This document shows positions 1 through 5,561 of a stretch of 13,940 nucleotides of DNA, in pieces. A model generated the notes under the pieces. The model was given only the letters and a program-made list of their open reading frames with translations, did no database searches and was not told where the DNA came from. Source of the stretch: Syntrophaceae bacterium UBA5764 (GTDB lineage Bacteria > Desulfobacterota > Syntrophia > Syntrophales > Smithellaceae). The stretch covers positions 70,420 through 84,359 of the forward strand of contig DIEW01000049.1 of assembly GCA_002418825.1 (NCBI GenBank), given 5' to 3'. Each line of letters begins with the position of its first letter. Position 1 is the first letter of the stretch. The position numbers were made by a program, and so were the translations under genes.

Positions 1-22
1 TCAAATCCTGCCGCCCCGACCA
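1..22 (+). tRNA. 3' end of a tRNA, probably tRNA-Pro (partial)
   Basis: The window opens inside a T loop. TCAAAT completes a TTCAAAT loop, followed by the T-stem 3' half CCTGC, the acceptor 3' half CGCCCCG, discriminator A and an encoded CCA. The matching 5' acceptor would be CGGGGCG; a tRNA starting CGGGG with discriminator A is typical of tRNA-Pro. The anticodon lies outside the window, so the amino acid is inferred. A terminator follows on the same strand. Confidence 0.8.
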
Positions 23-56
23 ATAGAAATTTATTTGAAGCGACCAAGAAACGCTA

Positions 57-94
57 AAAACCCTCCGGCTGTTTTGTTTTTTCCGAAGGGTTTT
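57..94 (+). terminator. Rho-independent terminator after the tRNA
   Basis: AAAACCCTCCGG pairs with CCGAAGGGTTTT around a T-rich 14-base loop, with one C-A mismatch in the stem. The A-rich 5' flank and T-rich 3' arm are typical of an intrinsic terminator. It lies about 35 bases after the tRNA CCA and is the likely end of that transcript. The T run is short and partly paired, so efficiency is uncertain. Confidence 0.6.
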
Positions 95-432
95 GCAAAA
101 AAAATTGAACAATTTTCTTGATTATTTTTTATCTTGCAGAAAAATTTAATTCAACGTGGCGGTTTTTGCTTTGGCCTTCCGGCGTGTTATTGTTTGGCAC
201 CGGCTTGGCACTGCCCACACCTTTTATTCCCGCGTTTATTTTTTCCCGCTGCGCCTCCTCATTTTTTGTATGGCGGTCGGTGTGTTAATGGCCAGATTGA
301 CATAATCTGCCGTGGTGGCTATTTCCCCACCCGCCACATTGGAACGTTTTCCAATAAGGAAGGATGCCGCCGGCAGTGCCCTTAATTTTAGCATAGAATC
401 CTAGCTTATCCTAAACTTTTGCTATTGTCGTC
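95..432. other. Long gap without an intact gene
   Basis: Apart from the OmpA relic, this stretch holds three nearly abutting small inverted repeats: CAGATT/AATCTG at 293-309, GTGGTGG/CCGCCAC at 312-337 with one wobble pair, and ATTGGAA/TTCCAAT at 338-355. A shorter TGCC/GGCA pair lies at 365-375. None is followed by a T run on either strand, so they are not standard terminators. A 52-codon minus-strand frame (236-394) starts at an ATG preceded by AGGA, but it overlaps the relic in another frame and resembles nothing I recognise. No good promoter was seen. Confidence 0.5.
129..284 (-). pseudogene. Relic of an OmpA-family C-terminal domain
   Basis: One minus-strand frame, open for 51 codons after a TAA, ends in a recognisable OmpA/Pal-type C-terminus: GVGSAKPV, then NTPEGQSKNRHVEL, then three more residues and TAA. 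Known intact domains read roughly G-G-x-x-KPV-x-x-N-x-TPEG-x-x-KNRRVE. The frame begins HTDR, recalling the GHTD motif, but only 20 residues separate HTD from the GI that precedes GVG; intact domains have clearly more, including the N-x-x-LS-x-x-RA helix, which is absent. A GGC CAT just before the stop could be the remains of the GH of GHTD. No start codon, signal peptide or beta-1 strand is visible upstream. I read it as a decayed gene end with internal deletions, on the strand of the neighbouring lipoprotein gene. A small active fragment is unlikely. The assignment rests on the last 30 residues. Confidence 0.6.
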
Positions 433-1197
433 TTATTGGGTTCCCCCAGCAGCAGGAGAAGGAACTACGATAGTTGCCGCTTGGGCCGCGGGAGGCGCGC
501 CGTAGGTTCTGACCACAATAACCCTGTCGTTTGCCGGCATTTTGGATGAACTCCAAAAATCGCTTCCGTCTTCAGCATAAAAATCCCATTCGATTTTATC
601 CGAATTCAGCTCCGCCGTCCAAACACAGCAGGCCTCACTGGAGATTTGTGGTCCTTCCTGGGGGGCAGAGGTGGTGACTTCTTTCAGGGCCATGATTTCC
701 GCCTTGGTGGGAAGCCTCCAGTCGTTAAACCCGCCTTCTCGAATATTTTTTACTGTATTCAGTACATTTGTTGCGCTGATGTCTGTCGCGGTGTAAATTA
801 ACCACTGCAAACCAGTTTTCGAGTCGATGACCGTCCCATTGTTCAATAATTGAAAACGGACAACGATGGGAGTATCCAAAGTTAAAGACCCTCTTTTGTC
901 GGGAGCTTTAATTTTTCTGGTTACTCTTGTTTTCCAAGTGTCGGATTCCAGAGTGATGATGTATTCGAAATCGGGTATTAGCCCAACGACATTGAATATT
1001 CCGTCCTCGCCAGTTATTGCCTGTGGCTTGGCGTCGGATGTAGGTTGCGCCGGGTTAAAGACTACAGTCACCCCGGACAGGGGCTGTCCTTGTCCATTGA
1101 CTACTTTCCCATCAACACCACCATCTTTTTTGCCTCCGCAGGCAAATACTAATGCACTTATTAGCAAAACGAATAACAAGCGATAAACAATTTTCAT
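433..1197 (-). CDS. Lipoprotein with carboxypeptidase-regulatory-like and DUF1566 domains
   Basis: A 254-residue exported protein of unknown function. Residues 1-20 form a lipoprotein signal: MKIVYR, a hydrophobic stretch, then LVFAC with Cys20 as the lipidation site. Gly follows the Cys rather than Asp, so outer-membrane sorting is expected. Residues about 28-115 look like a carboxypeptidase regulatory-like beta-sandwich (VDGKVVNGQGQPLSGVTVVF, then ITGEDGIFNVVGL). Residues about 120-220 match the DUF1566/Lcl C-terminal type: TVIDSKTGLQW, GGFNDWRLPTKAEIMAL and FWSSS. A Cys-Cys pair sits at 190-191, and the tail is a low-complexity Ala/Pro/Gly stretch. AGGAGG lies 8 bases before the ATG, which fixes the start. 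The gene stands alone, with 152 bases separating it from the mutase gene upstream. The lipoprotein call is firm and the domain names are by motif; a role in surface binding or adhesion is only inference. Confidence 0.8.
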   Translation of the reverse strand: MKIVYRLLFVLLISALVFACGGKKDGGVDGKVVNGQGQPLSGVTVVFNPAQPTSDAKPQAITGEDGIFNVVGLIPDFEYIITLESDTWKTRVTRKIKAPDKRGSLTLDTPIVVRFQLLNNGTVIDSKTGLQWLIYTATDISATNVLNTVKNIREGGFNDWRLPTKAEIMALKEVTTSAPQEGPQISSEACCVWTAELNSDKIEWDFYAEDGSDFWSSSKMPANDRVIVVRTYGAPPAAQAATIVVPSPAAGGTQ

Positions 1198-1247
1198 AAA
1201 TATTCCTCCTTGCCCTGCAAGTTACTTGTTACGCTGACGAAAACGAT

Positions 1248-1279
1248 TGACGGAAAAACTCCGTCACTTAACATAAGTG
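1248..1279. repeat. Two overlapping hairpins in the lipoprotein leader region
   Basis: TGACGGA/TCCGTCA (7 perfect pairs, loop AAAAC) and CACTTA/TAAGTG (6 perfect pairs, loop ACA) share two bases at 1265-1266, so both cannot form completely at once. They lie upstream of the lipoprotein gene. A weak minus-strand promoter, TGTACA-N16-TATGTT, can be drawn across the second repeat. No T run follows either hairpin. They could be an operator or leader structure. Confidence 0.4.
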
Positions 1280-1326
1280 TTTGATATGTGTTGTACACTA
1301 CACAATAATAATAAAATATTCAACAG

Positions 1327-1346
1327 AAAAAATAATGAATTATCTT
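1327..1346 (-). terminator. Weak AU-rich terminator after the mutase gene
   Basis: Three bases after the phosphomannomutase stop, the minus strand reads AAGATAA-TTCA-TTATTTTTT. This is a seven-pair stem, nearly all A-T with one wobble, running into a T run. There is no GC core, so it would be weak. It is the only terminator-like structure before the lipoprotein gene. Confidence 0.3.
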
Positions 1347-1349
1347 GAG

Positions 1350-2696
1350 TTACCTTTCTGGAATGGCCAACAAAGATTCGACTTCCTTGCGAATTTTGCT
1401 CAGACTTTTTTCTGAGTTGGCTTCGAAGCGTAAGACAATAATCGGTTGCGTATTGGAAGAGCGCACCAGCGCCCATCCATCTTTAAAAGGTATGCGCACT
1501 CCGTCAATGTCGATGAGGCCGGGATTGTTTTGATAGTGTTGTTTTATTCTTTCGACAACGGAAGCTTTTTTATCGTCGGGGCAATCTACTCTGATTTCCG
1601 GTGTGGCGTAGGTTTTGGGTATATCGGAAAGCAACGCGCTGATGCTTTTATTTTCCCTGGAGAGAATTTCCAGCAGACGAAGGGCAGCATAGATGGCATC
1701 ATCATATCCGAAATAACGGTCAGAAAAAAAGAAATGGCCGCTCATTTCACCACCCAATACTGCTTTTTCTTTTTTCATTTTTGCTTTAATCAGGGAATGT
1801 CCCGCTTTCCACATGATGGCCCGTCCGGAATATTTTGCTATATCGTCGTAGAGTGTCTGGGAGCATTTTACTTCGCCGATGATTGTGGAACGGGGGATTT
1901 CTTGAAGAATACGGCGGGAAAAGAGAATAAGAAGCTTATCACCCCAGATGATTTCGCCTTTGTCGGAAATGACCCCCAAACGATCGGCATCACCATCGAA
2001 AGCGATTCCCAATTCAGCTTTTTGTTTGCCGACAAATTCGATGAGTTGCGTCAAATTTGCTTCCACTGTAGGATCAGGAAAATGATGGGGAAAGTTTCCG
2101 TCAGGTTCACAGTTGATGGTTGTTACTCGGCAACCAAAACGCTGTAACAGGGGAACGGCAAAATACCCTCCGACACCGTTGCCGCCGTCAACAACAACTT
2201 TTATGGCGCGGTTTATTTTTACATTTTTGAAAAGATATTCCTGGTAAGCGGAAGTAACATCCTGCTGGGTCGAAGAGGCGCTGCCGTTGGAGTAAGCTTT
2301 ATCTTCCATTATTTTTCTTAGTTCTTGGATCTGCTCCCCGTAAATGGTGTCATATCCGATACAAATTTTAAAGCCGTTGAACTCGGGGGGGTTGTGACTT
2401 CCTGTAACCATTACTCCTCCGCCGACATTCAAATGACGTATGGAAAAATAAAGCATGGGTGTGGCGCAAAGGCCGATATCAACCGTATTGATACCGGACT
2501 GATTTATGCCGTGAATCAAAAAATCGGCAAATCCTTTTGAGCTTAGACGGCAATCACGTCCGATGGCCATGTTTTTTATTTTATGTCGCCAGGCGTATGT
2601 GCCGATCGCCCGGCCGAGATTGAAGACAAATTCTTCATTTAAGTCGTCACCGACAATTCCCCTTACGTCATATTCTCGAAATACGTTGGGATTCAT
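1350..2696 (-). CDS. algC: Phosphomannomutase/phosphoglucomutase (AlgC-type)
   Basis: Interconverts hexose 1- and 6-phosphates (mannose and glucose) through a phosphoserine, feeding GDP-mannose, UDP-glucose and polysaccharide or LPS synthesis in the cytoplasm. The 448 residues show all four landmark loops of the alpha-D-phosphohexomutase family in order: TGSHNP with catalytic Ser100, the metal loop DGDADR at 234-239, the sugar-binding GEMSGH at 316-321, and the phosphate-binding RSSNTQP at 412-418. Spacing and length match Pseudomonas AlgC, where the serine is 108, a constant offset of about eight. The start ATG has AAAGGA about 10 bases upstream, and the conserved FREYDVRGIVG begins at residue 6. 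It has its own strong promoter and no close operon partner. The enzyme class is certain; whether mannose or glucose is the main substrate cannot be told, and the symbol is given by family. Confidence 0.93.
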   Translation of the reverse strand: MNPNVFREYDVRGIVGDDLNEEFVFNLGRAIGTYAWRHKIKNMAIGRDCRLSSKGFADFLIHGINQSGINTVDIGLCATPMLYFSIRHLNVGGGVMVTGSHNPPEFNGFKICIGYDTIYGEQIQELRKIMEDKAYSNGSASSTQQDVTSAYQEYLFKNVKINRAIKVVVDGGNGVGGYFAVPLLQRFGCRVTTINCEPDGNFPHHFPDPTVEANLTQLIEFVGKQKAELGIAFDGDADRLGVISDKGEIIWGDKLLILFSRRILQEIPRSTIIGEVKCSQTLYDDIAKYSGRAIMWKAGHSLIKAKMKKEKAVLGGEMSGHFFFSDRYFGYDDAIYAALRLLEILSRENKSISALLSDIPKTYATPEIRVDCPDDKKASVVERIKQHYQNNPGLIDIDGVRIPFKDGWALVRSSNTQPIIVLRFEANSEKSLSKIRKEVESLLAIPER

Positions 2697-2720
2697 TAAA
2701 CAAAAGTCCTTTTTGCTTTA

Positions 2721-2749
2721 ATCATAGGTAAAAAAGCATAATCTGTCAA
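2721..2749 (-). promoter_or_regulatory. Sigma-70 promoter of the mutase gene
   Basis: On the minus strand TTGACA (perfect -35) is followed by exactly 17 bases and TATGAT (five of six). The predicted start is near 2714, leaving a leader of about 18 bases that holds only the ribosome-binding site. This is one of the best promoter matches in the window and suggests strong constitutive transcription. Confidence 0.8.
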
Positions 2750-2835
2750 ACAGAGAAGATAAAACAAGACAGTTTATGTGGAAACAAGGGTTCCTAAACA
2801 GAAAATATTATTTCCGGCGGATAAAGAACCAATCT

Positions 2836-3510
2836 TCAGCTGATTATTTTTATCAAATCTACTGCGCGGGGTAAAACAAGATCCGCACCCGCCCGCAAAA
2901 AATCAATTTCCTGAAAATGTCCTGTCAGCACACCGGCAGTAAAAGTTCCGGCTTGACGGCCAGTTTCTATGTCCAGAGGATGATCTCCGACCATGAGAGT
3001 GCTTGTGGGAGTTCCTTTTATCTTTTCCATTACTGTATGCAGATGATGGGGATTAGGTTTTACATTTTTCACAAGATCACGGCAAACAACAGCGTCACAA
3101 TAAGACAGTATATCGGGAAACGCCTTGAATATTGCCTTTTCGCAGTTTCTTGATACCACAGCGCGGGAGATATTGTGAGCTTTAAGAAAAGTTAACAGTT
3201 CTCTGGTATGAGCGAATAACTCACCCTCTTCAGCGGCCCTCAGTTCTATGTTCTCAATGAATGTCATGGCCTTTTCTCTCAGCATTTTCGCTTTTTGTGG
3301 TGAATTGGAGTTTAGGATGTCTGTCGCCAGGTTAATCATTTCCAGAACAAAGTTTGTTTTGAACAGATTGGTCTGTATGCCGTACGACGCGATGATTTTG
3401 ACCACTTCCTCGCGCATACGCTGGAAGTCGATATTGAGTTTGGCTAGCGTGCCATCAAAATCGAAGATTACAGTTTCAATTATGCTGCCATTAATTTTTA
3501 GAACGGACAT
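2836..3510 (-). CDS. HAD-superfamily hydrolase, phosphoglycolate-phosphatase-like
   Basis: A 224-residue cytoplasmic phosphatase of the haloacid dehalogenase superfamily. Motif I is IFDFDGTL with nucleophile Asp17 and Asp19; motif II is VVSRN with Ser120; the motif III lysine is Lys151 in VKPNP; motif IV is GDHPLDIETG at 175-184. The insertion between motifs I and II (about residues 25-105) is alpha-helical in character, as in subclass I caps of Gph-like enzymes. The next-door Nudix gene ends 4 bases before this ATG, and the ribosome-binding AGGAAG lies inside it, so translation is probably coupled. It is the last gene of the three-hydrolase operon. The exact substrate cannot be read from sequence; phosphoglycolate is the family default and not a finding. 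A conserved tail (GADLVLPRAVDLIKII) is also typical of this group. Confidence 0.85.
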   Translation of the reverse strand: MSVLKINGSIIETVIFDFDGTLAKLNIDFQRMREEVVKIIASYGIQTNLFKTNFVLEMINLATDILNSNSPQKAKMLREKAMTFIENIELRAAEEGELFAHTRELLTFLKAHNISRAVVSRNCEKAIFKAFPDILSYCDAVVCRDLVKNVKPNPHHLHTVMEKIKGTPTSTLMVGDHPLDIETGRQAGTFTAGVLTGHFQEIDFLRAGADLVLPRAVDLIKIIS

Positions 3511-3514
3511 TGAT

Positions 3515-4357
3515 TTAGCGGCTTCCTGAAAGATAATTTTTTGTTATTATTTTTTTAAGTTTTTTGCCGGCAATGTTAGTGGGTAATTGACCGCTGGAAA
3601 CAACAGTTAGAAAATTGGTGATGATGTGTAAAGTAGCGCCCCAAAGGACATCGTCGTTGCCGTCGTTATCCGAGATTACCAGGCAGGGGAATCTGCTCTG
3701 TTCGCCGTAGGCGTTTTCCCCTTCGGGTGTGGTTACGTGAAGCCAGGCGTAATTTGAGCTTTCGAAGAAGAAACTAAGAGGAATTTCCAGAACTTTTTCT
3801 ACTTCCGCATTGAGTTTATATTTGAAGGGATTGTGAGTCAGACAGACGAGAGGGAAAATTGTTCTGGGAAATGATGTAAGAGAATAGGAAGGCAGGGCGC
3901 CTAAGAAGGAGACGTTGAAAGGGCTTAGTCTTATTTCTTCCCATGCTTCACGCAGGGCGTTGGTTAAATAAAGTTGTATCAGCGAGCAGGTTTTCCTGTC
4001 CCGAAGATTTAAGTCCTCCGTCCAAGCTCTGTTCATGATGGGGATTATCCCCGTTTTCAGAAAACAGCTCAGGAAATTATCTATTGTCGGAGAAAGCATC
4101 CCTCCGGGGCAACTGATATCGCCGCCCTGGGCCACTTTTGCCGAACGTTTAATAAGCTGAAAAACATACTCTGCGTTCCCCCCCACCGTCTTGTAATTTA
4201 TCAGAACAACGACACTGGCTTCCAAATGAAAAGTTTTTTTCTTGTTGATTTTTTTAATAGCGCCATGTTTTTCAACATAATCCAAATCTATTGATGCTAA
4301 TTTTGAACGAATCAAAGGTGGGAATAATTCTTTTTGCTGCAGAATAGATAAATCCAT
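3515..4357 (-). CDS. Nudix hydrolase, CoA-pyrophosphatase-like, with a split Nudix box
   Basis: Nudix enzymes cleave nucleoside diphosphates linked to another group; the NUDT7/CoA-pyrophosphatase branch cuts CoA and its thioesters. Visible here are AQGGDISCPGGM (76-87), matching the QISFPGG strand of that branch, REAWEEIRL (136-144), matching the metal-binding half REXXEEXGX, and the downstream FLGALPSYSL...FPRTIFPLV, matching the branch's LPTYS-type segment. A standard Nudix box puts 14 residues between the second Gly and the Arg; here there are 50, an insertion of about 36. The Gly after EE is Arg (EEIRL). At 280 residues it is longer than most of the branch, partly because of this insert. 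It overlaps neither neighbour but is 2 bases from the alpha/beta hydrolase stop and 4 from the HAD start. I recall similar inserted boxes in Deltaproteobacteria, so it may be a subfamily trait. Activity is probable but unproven. Confidence 0.82.
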   Translation of the reverse strand: MDLSILQQKELFPPLIRSKLASIDLDYVEKHGAIKKINKKKTFHLEASVVVLINYKTVGGNAEYVFQLIKRSAKVAQGGDISCPGGMLSPTIDNFLSCFLKTGIIPIMNRAWTEDLNLRDRKTCSLIQLYLTNALREAWEEIRLSPFNVSFLGALPSYSLTSFPRTIFPLVCLTHNPFKYKLNAEVEKVLEIPLSFFFESSNYAWLHVTTPEGENAYGEQSRFPCLVISDNDGNDDVLWGATLHIITNFLTVVSSGQLPTNIAGKKLKKIITKNYLSGSR

Positions 4358-4359
4358 AA

Positions 4360-5346
4360 TTAATCCGCCTGGCTGATAATATCGGCAATTACTTTATTAT
4401 ACCAGCAGACCATGGGAAACAAGTTGATAAAACCGCAATGCCCCCCGTATTTCAGCCGAAAAATTTTTAAATAATTATTATCTTCAAGCTGAGCAAAGTC
4501 TTTCCGCGGGATCACGGGGTCGTCGTCGGCGATGAATATTGTTACGGGAAGGCGAAAATTTTCAAAAAAATCTTTTTTTAAAGTGTACAGTTGGAAGTAG
4601 CTAAGGTAATTAGTGAATTCCGGGTAATAAGGCATGATTGCTTCCGTCAGCTCCATGCATGTTTGTGCTTTCATCATTTTGCTGAAATCATATTTATGAG
4701 GGAAAAGTTTTTGTTTCTTTTTTAAGGAACGCTTCCATTTTTTCAGGAAGTACTTGCGGTAAAAAGAATAACCGCTGTCAATGGCCAGTGTTGTTTTATG
4801 GGGGTCCAGAGACGGGCTGACGGCAAAAACGCATTTGAGAGCGATGTCCGGCAGGGAAGAATACTTATGCGCGATACGCAGGGCGAAATTTCCTCCCATG
4901 GAAAAACCAATTAAATAAGCTGGTTTCCCTGAAGATAGGCTCGTCAAGTAATGCACCGCATCAAATGTTTCTTCCAGCAGAGCACCGTGAAAAAGGCCTT
5001 CGTTCAGGTGATGAGAATCTCCATGATCCCTTAAATTAAGCCGGCAGACAGAAAAACCCAATTTATAATAAAAGGCGGCAGCATCGACCATGTAGGCGGA
5101 GGAAGAAGAACCTTCCCATCCGTGCAGCAGAATGATCAGGCCTTTAGGCGTGTCGGCCCGCGTCAGAAAAGCAATTAGTCTTGAACCGGTGGAAGTTGCA
5201 ACGATTATTTCCTCGGAATGGTGCAGTAGCGCTTGTTTGGCCAGTACGCGGATTTTCGAACTGGCCAGAATTGATTGTATGTGGGGATTTCTGATAAGAA
5301 GAGAAGGCCGAAAATTATTTTTATCACTTTTCAATAATTTTTTCAT
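4360..5346 (-). CDS. Alpha/beta-fold hydrolase, YheT/ABHD1-3-like
   Basis: A 328-residue serine hydrolase. Seen directly: the early FRPSLLIRNPHIQSIL segment characteristic of the YheT (old UPF0017) group, the oxyanion motif HGWEGSSSS at 75-83, the nucleophile elbow GFSMGG with Ser149, the acid region ADDDPVIP at 273-280, and the catalytic His303 in GGHCGF. The whole triad order is intact. Relatives act as esterases or lipases on acyl substrates, but the substrate of this protein is unknown. No signal peptide is evident. The start is supported by ACAGGATT just before the ATG. It is the first gene of the hydrolase operon, followed after 2 bases by the Nudix gene. Upstream, on the same strand, are only a terminator and tRNA-Met, and no separate promoter was found between them, so transcription may come from tRNA read-through. 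Confidence 0.88.
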   Translation of the reverse strand: MKKLLKSDKNNFRPSLLIRNPHIQSILASSKIRVLAKQALLHHSEEIIVATSTGSRLIAFLTRADTPKGLIILLHGWEGSSSSAYMVDAAAFYYKLGFSVCRLNLRDHGDSHHLNEGLFHGALLEETFDAVHYLTSLSSGKPAYLIGFSMGGNFALRIAHKYSSLPDIALKCVFAVSPSLDPHKTTLAIDSGYSFYRKYFLKKWKRSLKKKQKLFPHKYDFSKMMKAQTCMELTEAIMPYYPEFTNYLSYFQLYTLKKDFFENFRLPVTIFIADDDPVIPRKDFAQLEDNNYLKIFRLKYGGHCGFINLFPMVCWYNKVIADIISQAD

Positions 5347-5354
5347 AATCCTGT

Positions 5355-5390
5355 TAAATAAGAAAGGGTTTGAGCATGCGCCCAGACCCT
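5355..5390 (-). terminator. Terminator after tRNA-Met
   Basis: On the minus strand AGGGTCTGGGC pairs with GCTCAAACCCT around a GCAT loop (11 positions, one mismatch, one wobble), then TTTCTTATTT. It starts six bases after the CCA of tRNA-Met and ends just before the hydrolase gene. The imperfect stem and interrupted T run suggest partial termination. Confidence 0.6.
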
Positions 5391-5396
5391 GATTTT

Positions 5397-5473
5397 TGGT
5401 GGCGGTGCAGGGAATTGAACCCCGGACACTACGGATATGAGCCGTATGCTCTAACCAGCTGAGCTACACCGCC
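5397..5473 (-). tRNA. tRNA-Met (anticodon CAT), elongator type
   Basis: A complete 77-base cloverleaf with encoded CCA. The acceptor GGCGGTG pairs with CACCGCC and the discriminator is A. The D arm is AGCTCAGCTGGTTAGAGC. The anticodon arm TACGG-CTCATAT-CCGTA puts CAT at 5437-5439, and the T arm is CGGGG-TTCAATT-CCCTG with one mismatched pair. It is not an initiator: the first base pair is G-C, whereas bacterial initiators have a mismatch there. A CAT anticodon could also be tRNA-Ile2, which TilS modifies, but the C4-G69 and C5-G68 pairs of that class are absent (both are G-C here), so Met is favoured. Confidence 0.9.
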
Positions 5474-5528
5474 TGTGGTGGTTGGTTATCAGTCCGCCCA
5501 AGAAGGCGGCAACATGGATTTGCGCGAC

Positions 5529-5557
5529 GCTATATCCAAGAGTGCGATGTTTGTCAA
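5529..5557 (-). promoter_or_regulatory. tRNA-Met promoter with GC-rich discriminator
   Basis: On the minus strand TTGACA (perfect) is followed by 17 bases and TATAGC, then GTCGCGC. The GC-rich stretch between -10 and the predicted start near 5522 is the known mark of stringently controlled stable-RNA promoters. It begins 5 bases past the stop of the upstream FG-GAP gene. The leader of about 48 bases contains a small CCGCC/GGCGG hairpin at 5494-5509. Confidence 0.7.
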
Positions 5558-5561
5558 TAAA

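Noticed and set aside
195..210. A sigma-54-like TGGCAC-N5-TGGCA on the plus strand, with GG and GC at the right spacing
   Set aside because: It falls inside the OmpA relic and is explained by the codons for SAKPVPN; no gene follows it on that strand.
134..385. An 83-codon plus-strand frame starting at TTG
   Set aside because: It has no ribosome-binding site, an odd Cys/Pro/His/Phe-rich composition, and lies antisense to the OmpA relic.
236..394. A 52-codon minus-strand frame with AGGA before its ATG
   Set aside because: It overlaps the OmpA relic in another frame and I recognise nothing in it. Conservation would be needed to call it a gene.
1..432. tRNA 3' end as an integration site for a mobile element
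   Set aside because: No integrase, no repeated tRNA end and no phage-like gene were seen downstream.
866..1186. A 106-codon frame antisense to the lipoprotein gene
   Set aside because: It is a shadow; the opposite strand has the signal peptide, domain motifs and ribosome-binding site.
1446..2147. A 233-codon plus-strand frame opposite the mutase gene
   Set aside because: It is long, but the minus strand encodes a complete PMM/PGM with all four motifs; the frame has no recognisable domain.
5397..5473. Reading the CAT tRNA as tRNA-Ile2 or initiator tRNA
   Set aside because: The acceptor has a paired G1-C72 and lacks C4-G69/C5-G68, so elongator Met fits best.
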